The position numbers and the translations under genes were made by a program. Below, piece after piece: positions 1 to 10,890 of a stretch of DNA of 64,000 nucleotides. The notes beneath the pieces are model-generated. The model was not told where the DNA came from. It worked only from the letters and a program-made list of their open reading frames with translations, and did no database searches. The stretch is taken from the NCBI GenBank assembly GCA_009760855.2, contig WPIO01000037.1, positions 3,108,001 through 3,172,000 of the forward strand, in the 5' to 3' direction. Every line of letters begins with the position of its first letter. Within the stretch, counting starts at the first letter, position 1. This stretch comes from Cristatella mucedo (lineage: Eukaryota > Bryozoa > Phylactolaemata > Cristatellidae).

Positions 1-79
1 GGGGGCCGAGAGGAGTGGGGGTGGCGCACTGGGCACACGAAGGACTGAGGGCGCCTCGAGGGCGCAGGCGCTGCCCCAC

Positions 80-3000
80 CTGCCGCATGAGGGGCTCTCG
101 CGACTTGGCGAGGTCGCCGATCTCGCTGCCGTCCACCGGCACCGTCCTCCAGAGCAGGACCTGCAGCGTACACACACAGCTCGTTAGGGTTGCTGCTGCC
201 GCTGCTCATTCTCACGCTGGCAGCGGCGAAGCGAGTGGATTCTCTGCTGCGGCAAACTTGGCCAGCTCAGGAAATAGTAGAGTGGCCGAACGGAACGGTG
301 ACACAGCGCAACGAGCGCATGCTGGAAAGACGGCCACGTCTGAGCTCACAGAAAAGGATGTGATGTGAAGGTGTGGCTCGAAAAGAAAACGCAGCAGCAC
401 CGACAGCGCGGACAATGACGTTAACGAAAGCAAGCAACGCTGGCCAGCAATGCTGCACGAACGTGGTCGACGTAGGTAGGGTTCGGGGGAGGGGGGCAGG
501 GGCCGTGTGCTACATAAACGTGCCTTGAGCTGGCAGCCTGCCGCAACGGCTGCAAATCGCTCCTCGGCCACGGCATTCGAGGACGAATCCATGAAAATGA
601 TGCCGGTGGCATAGCGTCCAGCTGCCGGAAGGTCTATGCCAAAATCCTTCCTGTTAAAAGAAAAGATCAAATGCCATCGGCAGGGCACAGGCCACCGTAG
701 CTGAATACCTCCTGAGCCAGCCAGGAATTTAGCAAGGAATTTGTCGGTAGGGGGCTCTCCCCAAAATTTCTAGCACAGTCCGAATTTCCAGTATGGACCT
801 TGACCTTGCCCAAGCCAGCCAATCATAGTGGGTGGCATGCTCTTTGCATGCTCCTATTTTGGGAGGCATGCCACTCGGCTTAAATAAATGCTGAAACCCA
901 GCTTCCTGTGTGTCAAGCCCTTGCTACCCAGTACATGCAAGCTGTGCATTCAACCTCAAAAAGCACACAACAAGAAATTGAGAAGACGTTCACGCCGGAT
1001 CCCTATAAGCACAAGCTTTTCTCAGTACCGCACCGTACGTCATGGCAAAAGGACACGTCACGTCCGCCCCCTCAGCGTGCTCTGCAGCAGCTAGAAGGGT
1101 GCGAATAGAACTGATTGTCCGCAAAGAACAAAACCCGACAAGGTCCAGCCATTGCTGCTGCAGCAAGCCACCAGCCCAGGGAGAGAAGAGCGGAGGTGGA
1201 GTACGCACGAGTCACCATTAGCAACGTGCATGCATCCCCCGAGTCCCTCCACGTGACAAGGGGTACCTCCGTAATGTTGTGGACTGCAGAAGCTGAGAAA
1301 GGTCATCGAGGCTTATCGCAGCCACACCAACAAAAATGCCACCGCAAGTGTGCAGTGCACTGGTCGAGTTCACAGCCCCACCACCTGGGGGGAGGGAGGG
1401 AGGGAGGAAGGGAGGGAGGGAGAGGGGGCGGGTCGAGATCGCCTGAACCTGCAGGTACCAGTAATTCTTCCCTTCACCACCACTTCCCTCAGTGCAGAAG
1501 AAGCCTTCGGTACTGGACAAGGTCCACCGGGACAGACTCTGTTAATTAGCTGCCCTTTCTTCGAAGGAACCGCATGTAGCAGCTGCTGCTGTTGGCATGT
1601 TGTTGACACCTTCATGATAGTTGCTGACAGGACCAGTCACAGCCATTGCAGCCAATAGCTCACTTCAGGACCGGCCAGTGCACTGCTAGCCCGTCAGCTG
1701 CACAATAAGCCAGCCATAACAGGCGCATACTGCAGGCGCTGCTGCTGCTTCTACAGCTGCTCTGGAAGTAGTAGTAGCAGCAGCACAGCATGGCTGAACA
1801 GTGCAAACGCATCCCTGGTGGTCAACACGGCCATTCGAGAGGGGATTGGTGGGGGAGGTGCTACGCAGAGAGCCGGGTTTGAAATCCTGAGCCGGCACGA
1901 GCGGCAAATGTTCTGCCACGAGCTCTAAGCAGTCACAGCAGCAGACGGCCTGCGAATGAGACATCACGTGTACACGCCCACACGCATGCGCGCGCACACA
2001 CACAGTAAGCACGAGACACTGTCTCACAGACTGCTTGCAACCCTGAGTATAGGCTTCCCTGGCACTCACAGCCCTCGAGCTTTCATTCTACTTGGTGAGC
2101 ACAATGAAGTAACATGGCCACAGGAAGCTTCTGACACAAGGGCCAGCAGAAGATTGACTGCTGACAAAGAGGCCGGAAGCGACACTACCTGCAGCTATGA
2201 CCAATCGTTAGTTGCTATTGACAATGTGACAGCACAAGGAAAACTGCTTTCTTCAGCACAGCAGAGGCATGTCCCCAGTGTCCGGCCGGCATGCATTGCA
2301 TCAGTCTCTCAGTTACTCGAGCGAACAAACAAAGCAACGATTACATATGCGGTGACAGTGACGCTGCATTTATACCGACGAACGCTGCATTTATACCGAC
2401 GAACGTCCGGACTCGATGTATCCTAGATCTTGCGGTCACGTCATCAGTTTTCACTGGTAAGGGGGACCGGTGGCTGACTGGAAGGATCGCTGGGGGGGGG
2501 GGCAGGTTCGAATAATTAGCCCGGTGGTCTACTTCTTTGGTGTAGACCAGAGATGTGGGAGGCGGCCGACCAATCAGGAACAGACCCTAAAAAGCAACAT
2601 GTAATACCAGTCTGTTGGAATGCAAGAGTTCGGAATACAGGAATGTATTGATAAAGAAAGCTGCATGTAGAAGGATGGTGGCTGAATTTTCGATGGCTTT
2701 TATGTAAGTGTACATAGGCAGCAGTAGATGTGGGTCCGCAGACATCCTCTGCTCAATTTCTATTTGCTGCCGAATGAGAAACTTTACGACCTTCACGTTT
2801 CCGAGATCTCTCTTGTTGCCAAGTGAGAACGATTGTACCAGCCACTACCCAGAGGCAGCGAGCAAATGAGACTAGAGCAGCAATCAGCCTGGAGCCTGGA
2901 AGAGCAGGCAGCTACAGCAGCAGCTGTGTAGCTAGCTACACAGCTGCTGCTGCTGCAGCAGCAGCACAACTTTGCTGCACCCAGCTGGCACCTACAGTGC

Positions 3001-5950
3001 AGCAAAGTTGTGCAGCCGAGCCGTGTAGGATGTGCTACCCCCCCCCCCCCACTATAGCCCTGGGGGCAGCAGCCTATAGCTGCTAGTGCTGACAAATTAC
3101 CCAATAGCCTGCGATAGTCCCATGGGGGGCTGTGAGTGTCTGTGACCCCTCTATCGAGCCACAGAGAGTAAGTGAGTAATATGACGTCCAGTTGTTAATA
3201 GCACACTCAAAGCCTAAGCAGCTTTCGGCACTCATACGAACGATAGCCAACAGACTCGCTGATCTCGTGCAACAAACAGAACGTGTGTCGGGAGGACAGC
3301 GTGAGAAAGTAGCAGCTCGCGCCGGGCTCCGAAGGATGCGCCCGAGCCGGTGGCAGCGGCAGCTTCAGCAGCAGCAGCAGGAGAGATTGTGCAGTTGCCT
3401 ACGAGTCGTGAAGACATGCAGACACTCCTCGAGCGCTGCCTCACTGCTCCCACTACTGGCCACAGGGAGACTGAGGGAGTCTTATCTTGCATGCACGACG
3501 AGCCGCCATCAGCAGCAGCTGCATAGAATCTCAGGCTCCGTAGCTTGCCAAGCCTTCCATGCACAACTATTTGAGAACCATATTGGGGCAGGGATTGCCG
3601 ACCCCCAATAAAGCACGGTCCGGTGGTCCGGTTCCCAGTCTCTGTCTTCTCCCTCTGCCGCGGTCGGTCGGTCGTTTCGAGCACGAGCAGCCAGTCTGTG
3701 CCAGCAGGAGATAACGACAGCAGATCCTGAACAGAGGAGGGACAGGCTCAGCCGACCTGCTGAACCGGCATCCACAGCAGCTGAGACCCGGGAGGGCTCT
3801 GCAGGACCTGCAGAAACCTGCCAACCAACCCCCCCCCCTCCCCCAACCCGCCAACCCAGAGCAGCTTCAGAAGGCAGGCAGGCAGGCAGGCAGGCCCAGA
3901 GCTACTCAGACTCCCTCGTCTGGCTCCCCCCCCCCATCCGGCCCTCCCCCAATCCTGTTGGCAACCACAGCCAGCTTAGAGAGGAGTGACAGAGAAGTGA
4001 ACATTAACACTTATAGGTCTAGGTTTGACCATTTAGTGCTGCTAACTTTCATCCTTCTTTGGTGCCGATTTGTCATTCTTTGCTCTCGGCATTGTGGAAG
4101 GACCAGAATGCCAAAGCAGCTAACACGCTTCGGCAGCCAGAGCAGACAAACTAGATCGGCAGCCATCTTTTTCATATGACTGAGCATTGACTTTTGACGG
4201 TTGGCTCAAGTTGCTGCTGGTGACTTCGAGATAGAGACACAAACATAGAGAGAGCCAGACAGAAAGCATGAGACAGGCAAAAAGAGAGAGAGAGAACAGG
4301 TTGCTTGCCTAGCCCCCCCCCCCCATGCTAGGGTACTTTCCAGAGCAACGAAAGCACCAAACTCACTGCTAGCTGCTCTGCAACTTGCAGTTCACGTGAG
4401 AGCCACTTGAAGCATTGAGTTCTTGCAGCAGTTTTCGCATACAGCACAGCAGAGGTTTGGCAGTCACAGCTCACTCGGCCTGTCAGCTGGGCATGCAGCT
4501 CGAGACTAGGTCCGAGTCGTAGCAGCATCACGGCCTCGAACGGCATTGTCCAAAGACTTGAGTTCCTTTAAGTACATTATGTGATGCCAGTTGAAGACAG
4601 CCTCCCAACCCAAAATGTCAGGACAAAAACCATCGGAACTCGATAGATGACATGCAGTAAATGGTAGTTGTTAGCAATGCTTGCACCCCACCCCACAATA
4701 AGTGCCAGCTATAGCGATTGCAAGAAGCAGCCTCCACTTATTGGCTAGCCAATGGTAGCACAGCCCATCCCTGTGAAATCGGCCATTTCAATGAAACTAC
4801 ACAATGGCAGCACGGCAAACGAGGGCTGAAACAAACCAAGACGAACTCGGACCTTTCTGAAAGAGCGACGGTCGCTACCTCATGAAAAATTTCACGCTCG
4901 AAATGAACACTCCGCTCCGGCCGGTGCATGACTGCGAAGGCACCCGAGGCCTCAGTGAGGGACGGTCAGTGCCTGCTCAGCACAGCTACCAGACCGGATT
5001 AAGAGTTCTAACCAGCCTAATAAATTCTAACAGACCGCAGCACCAGCTGAGCTGAGCACCAAGCTGAGCTAGCTGAGCAGAGGCTCAGCTGAAATCGCTG
5101 ACTCGCTGCTCTGCCTCTGCTGCTGCAATGCAAGCAGTGACCTGCAGTGGCTGCCCCTGCTCTGTGGCAGCAGCCGGCACAGCGGTAAGTTCGCATCAAT
5201 GACCAGCGGCTAGTCAGCCAACGCCTAGTCAATGAATGCGCAGACAGGCTCCTTGATGCTACGCTTCGCCTCGCTCGGTAAAAGCAAGCCGTTACGCTTA
5301 AGTCGCTGGTCAAGCAGCAGCAGCACCCCAAATGGTCCCAGAGGCTCGCCAGTACGTAAGTCAAACGAGCTGCCAATGCTTGGAAAACACCGACAGAGAC
5401 TGACACACAGAGCACCAGATTTGACAGACTAGGCAGCTACTGAAGACAGAGGCCGACACTCAGACAGCGGCAGACAAGAGTTAGACAGAGACCGACACGC
5501 AGTCAGCCATGCTGCAGCTTGGAGTGCAGAGCAGACAGATAGCGGTCTCGCCGAAGCAACCGCTGCTCACTTGACGATTTCGGAGTAGAAGTCGTGAGGA
5601 ATGGCCACCATCATGCCGGCTCCATCTCCCGTCTTGACGTCGCAGCTGCAAGCTCCACGATGCTGCATGCGCTCCAGCATTTTCCGTCCATCCTCGACGA
5701 CCTGGGTGAGATGGAGTGTGGAGTGAGCAAAAGGTATGGGTGGGGAGTGAGCCAGAGAGCGAGAGTAAACGAGACAGCGAAAAGTGAGGCAAACACACAC
5801 ATGTGGAGAGAGAGTCTAAAAAGATAGAGACACCGTGTCATAAAGCGAAAGAGAGCGTGAGAGACAGACTCGAAATATGGTCATCAACAGAGACTTGGAC
5901 ATACGAACAGCATCAAGCAGACAGAAAAACAGAGACTGGCATATAATCTG

Positions 5951-6005
<55 letters not shown>

Positions 6006-6629
6006 GGGAGACAACCGGAGTGGGTAACAGTTGCTGCTGCTCAAAACCGCAAGCGTGCACACACACAAACACAAACAGTTTCTTGCGGTTAGATTTCGAT
6101 GGCCAGACACCGTCCAAACATACCAATAAAAGAGTGGCAGCAGCAAGGCACGACCGTGACAGCCGGAACCCATAACAACACTTAGGCCTGATTATCGGGG
6201 GGGGGGGGGGGGGGGGGGGGGGGGGCGGCGGCCACCAATCGCCGGTGCAGCCATCGCCACCAACTAGCCAGTCCCATCCGACTTCTGTACAACGACAGAA
6301 GCTCACCACCACGATGCCATGCTGCTGCACGCAAAGGCCGTCGCCTGCCCGCTCGTGCCACCGTCGCACTAGGAAGCTAGGATAAGAGCTCGCTCTCAGC
6401 AGCGGCCTCGAGCTGCCTCGAGCGGTCTCGGTACCTGGTGAGAGGGTTCGCCGTCGATGTTCACGACGAAGCCGACTCCGCATGCGTCCTTCTCTAGCGT
6501 CGGCACGTACAGCCCGCTGGCTGCCGGAAATCCGAACTCGTCCAGCTCCGGCATTGCAGGCACCGCTGCGTCAGGCGCCTCAGTCGGACGAGATTCCCCC
6601 TCAGGCAGATTCTGCAAGAACGAAGTCAT
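80..6629 (-). CDS. glutamate synthase (GOGAT), N-terminal part; 4 exons, gene continues off the left edge
   Basis: Exons read on the minus strand: 6629-6435, 5701-5571, 650-524, 160-80. They join in frame (phases 0, 2, 0) to give the first 139 or so residues of the glutaminase (GATase type 2) domain. The first exon has a pro-segment ending [10 protein letters not shown]; the Cys at residue 50 is the expected N-terminal nucleophile that releases ammonia from glutamine for transfer to 2-oxoglutarate. Next come the family motifs [15 protein letters not shown] and IPHDFY, then a [14 protein letters not shown] stretch, then [10 protein letters not shown]. The start is the first ATG of the open frame, which stays open upstream to about 6749, so an earlier exon or start is possible. 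Intron 3 (161-523) seems to begin with GC rather than GT. The rest of the protein (the family runs to about 1500-2000 residues) lies outside the window. Vertebrates lack this enzyme; many invertebrates have it. Confidence 0.88.
522..523 (-). other. non-canonical GC 5' splice site of glutamate synthase intron 3
   Basis: On the minus strand the exon ends CTCAAG (529-524) and is followed by GCACGT. The next exon starts at 160 after TGCAG and must continue in phase 0 to give ...[12 protein letters not shown], the order expected for GOGAT. The nearby GT (519-518) would leave phase 1 and break the frame. A GC-AG intron is therefore the simplest reading. Confidence 0.65.
651..5570 (-). other. large intron 2 of glutamate synthase (4.9 kb)
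   Basis: No exon or LINE/SINE copy was recognised here. The intron contains a GGGA-rich tract (1387-1430), a direct duplication of a roughly 20-bp unit (2364-2405), a cluster of perfect inverted repeats (2915-3013), a C-run near 3042-3051, a (GCAG)n stretch (3878-3896) and CAG/CTG-rich patches. Confidence 0.6.
2915..3013. repeat. cluster of perfect inverted repeats (cruciform-prone)
   Basis: Positions 2915-2952 form a 38-bp perfect palindrome with no spacer (19-bp arms centred on AGCT|AGCT). It overlaps a 20-bp GCTGCTGCTG/CAGCAGCAGC palindrome (2945-2964). Next to it, 2964-2980 pairs perfectly with 2997-3013 (17 bp, 16-nt loop). All lie in the glutamate synthase intron. Confidence 0.9.
5702..6434 (-). 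other. intron 1 of glutamate synthase with (GA)n and poly-G
   Basis: Between the first two recognised exons. It holds a (GA)n array at about 5952-6001 and an uninterrupted run of 29 G at 6197-6225, followed by CGGCGG. Open frames here are translations of the repeats. Confidence 0.8.
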
Positions 6630-6749
6630 CCTGTCGAAGGCAGCTTCGAAAGCATCTTCGACCCGACCGAAGTGCAGCAAGGAAGCAATCTCGGCGGAAA
6701 GCTGACACTCGCGAGGCTGCAGCAGTAGCTCAAGCAGCAGCAGCAGCAC

Positions 6750-7380
6750 TGAAAGCAGGCCAGCTGCCAGGCGACACAGGGAATCTGCTCTCCCTGCGGT
6801 TATCTGCCGTCTTGTTGCTATAGCACCCGACCGGGGCTACAGCCTTAAATGCTGCTGTTTATGATATCGCAAAGTTGAAGCCATCAGTGCGACCAACGCG
6901 AATGCAATGCGATGCTCCAGCAAGATGCTGGCAAACGTCAAGTTTGCACCTCTAACTAAACGAGAGGTCCGTCAGCACCAGTACACCATTTGATTTACGG
7001 CTGACTTAGCTTCTTAGCATGTGATTCACCTGCACCTTGCATCGATAACCATCACACTTGGATGACCACACTCACTTCTTAAAAAGTTAACGACAGTAAG
7101 ACCAATCTAATTAATAGTTACAGGCAGTAAAGTGCCTCCCTCAACTTGAAGACCTCAAGGTCGGTTCATCTAGCAACATTCCCGTGACGTTTGCTAGTAA
7201 TCTGGGCATGTTGTTTCTGAATGTCTCATAATTGTAAGAGCGAATTGTATCCACTGTCAAGTCGGCCTACTTTTAACAGAGGAACACTGCCAAACTTGGA
7301 GCCTGAGTGGACAGGAGTATGACAGCCAAACAAGTTTATTCGTTTGTCACGTCTTGATTAATGCAAATACCTTTAATCAG
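6750..7380. other. stretch upstream of glutamate synthase, nothing recognised
   Basis: No convincing coding region or repeat. The 5' end and promoter of the glutamate synthase gene could lie here, but no motif decides it. Confidence 0.4.
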
Positions 7381-7439
7381 GACTTCGGGCCTGTGCCTTC
7401 CACTCAATCGCCTGCAATTATGTAAAACTCAGCTTTTTG

Positions 7440-7800
7440 GTCTGTCATTTTCACAGCACTTCCATCTGAGCTTCAACGGCTCCCTATCCAAGCAACAAAT
7501 CGCCTTCGTGATCCTCTTTTCAGGCCTACAGGCCGTTTCAATAGCATGCACCCGCTTATCTATAAAAACTCCTTGCTTCTCCAGTGTACGTTCGGATCAA
7601 CTGCTCGTCGGCTTCCAGTCACCGTCCCTTGCACTAAAATTGAAATCTTGTGGCGATCGGGTCTTCAGCTTGCATCCACCGAAACCCAGGAACCCGCTTC
7701 CGGCTTCTGTCCACAACCTTCATTGACTTGGCAACATTGAAGTCTCAGCTACAGGTGCATTTATTCTGGTCAACTTTGCTTTCAATCTCTCAAGCTTGTC
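7440..7800 (+). repeat. decayed LINE, C-terminal remnant
   Basis: Shifted frames give a weak match to the conserved end of the LINE ORF2 (pattern LKSCGDRVFS...PRNPLPASV, compare LKSFGDRAFSSYAP.AWNSLPTCV in fresher copies). Many stops and frameshifts. Confidence 0.5.
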
Positions 7801-7921
7801 GTTTTTGTTCCTGTGTGCTGTATATGCAAACATGTGCACGATTCTGTGCACATTACTAACCAGGGAACCTACAAGCCATCGGTCGTGTCTAGCACCCTTT
7901 TGCAGGCTTGTCCAAGCATAA

Positions 7922-8340
7922 CTTAATAATAATAATAATAATAATATTGCACTTGATAAAGCGCCCTCAGAGAACTTAATCTCTTTCTAGGAGCTTTACA
8001 TTTGCTGCAAAGTGATACGCAATAGAATAGTAAGTAAAATCATGCTTGAAAAACAAACAAAATGAATAACATGGTTAGGGGTTACATGCACTGGGTCAGC
8101 ATGCAAATGTGGTTAGTGGCAGCATGAACAGTGTCAGCACGCATAAGCACATCGAGGACGAATCACAAGGACCCACTAAATGCTGTCCTAAATAGGTATG
8201 TTTTTAAGTTTCTTTTAAATGTGGTCAGGTCGGGGGATGTTCTGATGCAGGTCGGGAGGGAGTTCCAGGCTGTGGGAGCATACGAGCTAAATCCACGGTC
8301 TCCAAAGGATTTAAGGTTTGTACGAGGTATTTCTAGACTG
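7922..8340 (-). repeat. LINE 3' end (CR1/L2-like family A), minus orientation
   Basis: Starts with (TAA)n, the complement of the family's (ATT)n tail, followed by the 3' hairpin, the 3' UTR and the last coding segment. It ends abruptly near 8340 in a T-run. One of about ten 5'-truncated copies in this window. Confidence 0.85.
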
Positions 8341-8517
8341 TTTTTTTTCTAAACTTCGCTTGCAAATGCAAGAGAACGTTATGATTGCATTTGCTAGTTT
8401 CTCTGAGCAATGATACCATGCTTGTCATAAACACTTGGTTATTGCTTCTCTTGCATCGATTTGTTGAGCACATGGATAGAGATTTGGTTCTCCTAAGGAA
8501 TTATTAAAAGACATTAT

Positions 8518-8655
8518 AATTCATTTGTATAGCATCCCAAGAGAACTTAAATCTCTATTCAGGTGCTTCACATATGCCTCAGGGCTCGAGCCCACGACCT
8601 CAGCCAGGCCTTGGTCGGGGCGAGCACCTTAACCACTGGACCAAACCAGCTCGGC
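8518..8655 (-). repeat. SINE2 copy, tRNA-headed with LINE-like tail
   Basis: Reverse orientation. It has a box-A-like TGGTCCAG head, a box-B-like GGCTCGAGCCC, and a tail with AGATTTAAGTTCTCTTGGGA followed by GCTATACAAATGAATTA. It matches the copies at 11943-12079 and 39851-39987. Confidence 0.8.
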
Positions 8656-8842
8656 GTTTTTATTTATTATTATTTGTATTATTACAACAATCACGATCCT
8701 TGTTTATTCATAAATAACCAAGTTCACAGTTCCTCATAAACCAGCTCAAAAAGGAAAACGAGTACATAACCTTACAAACCAAAGGAAAAACTTGACAAAA
8801 GACAAAATGAAAAGCAGCATTGATCGCCGATGCCATGCAGCT

Positions 8843-9010
8843 AATCCGTAATGGCTCACTAGGTAAGGCGGTTGCTTTTCACGACCTCGGCCCCGAGGTC
8901 GTGGGTTCGAATCCTAAGGTGGGCGATCCTTTATCGCCACTGCAAGCGGTGGTGATAGCCGTAAAGGCTCTTTTATCGCTATTCAAAAAGAGGCTGTTAA
9001 ACCAGCTAGC
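8843..9010 (+). repeat. SINE1 copy, tRNA-derived
   Basis: Box A-like TGGCTCACTAGG (8852-8863) and a perfect box B GGTTCGAATCC (8904-8914) are spaced as in a tRNA promoter. Between them is an 11-bp inverted repeat with a 2-nt centre (8880-8903). A tRNA-unrelated body follows (GGTGATAGCCGTAAAGGCTC), ending GAGGCTGTTAAACCAGCTAG. Other copies: 33588-33745, 41261-41428, 58935-59090, plus tail fragments. It is not a functional tRNA gene because it does not fold as a cloverleaf beyond the promoter boxes. Confidence 0.85.
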
Positions 9011-9389
9011 ATTTTATTTAATTTTTTTAATCCTCCCTTTCGGTGTATCGATACATTGACGGCCTCGGTCATAGGTCACAGCGCTGCTCGCTATAAGGCT
9101 CTGCTTCTCGTTGACACCGCTGCTCTTGCTCCCTGATCAACCTCTACATCTTTACATTACATCTAAAACATAAAACTAGTACATCGAACCCTGCTGTCGG
9201 CGACCCCTGCTAGGTCGGCATGCCATTGGAATGAAAAGAGTAAGGCCTCGCGATTTTGTGCCATGCAAACATCTAAAAACGTCATTAATATATTGCTAAT
9301 ATGTTGCTTGCAATAATACAATCACTTAATGTAATATATTACAAATATATTTAGGGTTTTCTATGGGCACAGTGGCCACAGTGAAGTGA

Positions 9390-9570
9390 GCTGAGCCTTA
9401 GTGGGGGGAATGAGTACTCACACCATCCGGGTCGTGGGTTCCTGTCCTGCTGTGGGCAATTCTATATTGCCCACTACAAACTGGGAGGGAGGTGGAGGGG
9501 GAGGTGCGATAGCTCCTAACGCTTGTAGGCCCCAACATAGATGAGGGCTGCTGAATCAGCCGACCTTTAC
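9390..9570 (+). repeat. degenerate SINE1-like sequence
   Basis: A box-B-like GTGGGTTCCTGTCC, then a GTGGGCAATTC...TTGCCCAC body and GGGCTGCTGAATCAGCCGA near the end, as in the SINE1 tail but with several differences. Confidence 0.5.
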
Positions 9571-10195
9571 TTTACTCTCAGTGGCCCCAGGTGGCCTCTA
9601 CTGGTCAATCATCCACAAGGAAGCCCCTATGGAAGAACAGCACTTTGGATGCAGGTTAGCTGTGTGTAGACCCTCAGTAGCTCCTAGTCAAGTTACCAAA
9701 GCTGACAAGGGAAGTTCTTGCCTCCGAAGATCCACTGCCACGGGTGGCGTTATAAAATATTTGTTGCCTCTGAAGCATCGAAGATGGCCATATCACTAGT
9801 ATACACACAGACCGACCAAATTACATGAATCGATTCATCACCAGCATTATCTATTTATTTTATTGACTGTTAATTTCCGCCGAGCCACCAAAACACAGCT
9901 CAGCACCACCCACCCCAAAAGTAGGGCTGCAATTCCAACGAAGTGGCAGTGTCCTCCAAGGATGGTCTCTTTAGCAACAGTCTCTTCAGCAGTCAAGCCA
10001 GCGGAAGTTTCTTCCAACAGCAGCCATCTGCGACCTCTTCACCAGCGCGGTACGCAGAATCACAGTGGACACACCGACACCGTTTAACAAACACTGATGC
10101 CAAGCCAACACCAAAAGCGGCACCACTCAGCAAGCACTGACGGAACGTACAGCACGAATAACTGATATCAAATAAACAGACATTAACACAAGCAT
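9571..10195. other. intergenic stretch, nothing recognised
   Basis: No conserved coding pattern or repeat found; the short open frames lack composition or motif support. Confidence 0.4.
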
Positions 10196-10890
10196 AAATC
10201 ATGCAAATTTTGACATCCAAATTTCTCGAACCGAATGACGATAAAACCAACCTACTAGTTACAGAGCTAACCTGGAAGCCTAATCCTCAAAATGAGTTCG
10301 ACCAGTATATCTCAGGTCCATCTGGACTTCGGTAACTCATAACTCGAATGCCTTCATGTCTGTGCAATCAGGCACTTACAGCTGGTGCTACACCCGACCA
10401 CTACACAACGTCTCACTGGATAAATTCAGGCCTGCCTAGACAGGAATAGTATATCCAAGTTGATCCATGCATTTGTGAGATCCCATTTCGAATCTTGTTA
10501 CTCAGAACTCGCAGGTCTTTTGGCCTGCGCAAAAGGGTGATTGCAGTTGGTGCAAAACTCGGCAGCTAGGCTAGTCTGTCTTGAACGTTACAATCGCCAC
10601 AGTGCGCCACTTCTAATCGACGTGCATGGGATACCCATCAAGCAGCCAATCGACTTCATGGTTTTATCACTCCTTCTAAGGTCCCTTCATTCTCTGGCTC
10701 AAGAATACCTTTCCGAATTACTTCCTAATGAGGCTTGGCATCGTACCACCCACTCTTCTGACTCAAGTCGTTTAGCTGTAGCTCTAACCAACCTCGAATC
10801 CTTTGGAGACTGTGCCTTTAGTTGATATGCTCCCAAAGCCTGGAACTCACTCCCGACTGACGTCGCGACATTCCCTCACTTGACATTTCA
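10196..10890 (+). repeat. decayed LINE (RT C-terminal half)
   Basis: Interrupted frames resemble the C-terminal half of the LINE ORF2: NFLEPNDDKTNLLV near 10210 (compare NFLKLNDDKTNLLV), then LVQNSAARLVC and FKVLSLTFRSLHS-like segments up to 10890. It is more diverged than family A copies, so probably an older relative. A fragment of the same subtype lies at 39580-39780. Confidence 0.75.

Noticed and set aside
5884-6483. 199-codon minus-strand frame
   Set aside because: It runs through (GA)n, the G-run and intron sequence of glutamate synthase; only the last part overlaps a true exon, in another frame.
8843-8920. tRNA gene call from intact A and B boxes
   Set aside because: The sequence repeats at several sites with a common non-tRNA body and does not form a cloverleaf, so it is a SINE head.
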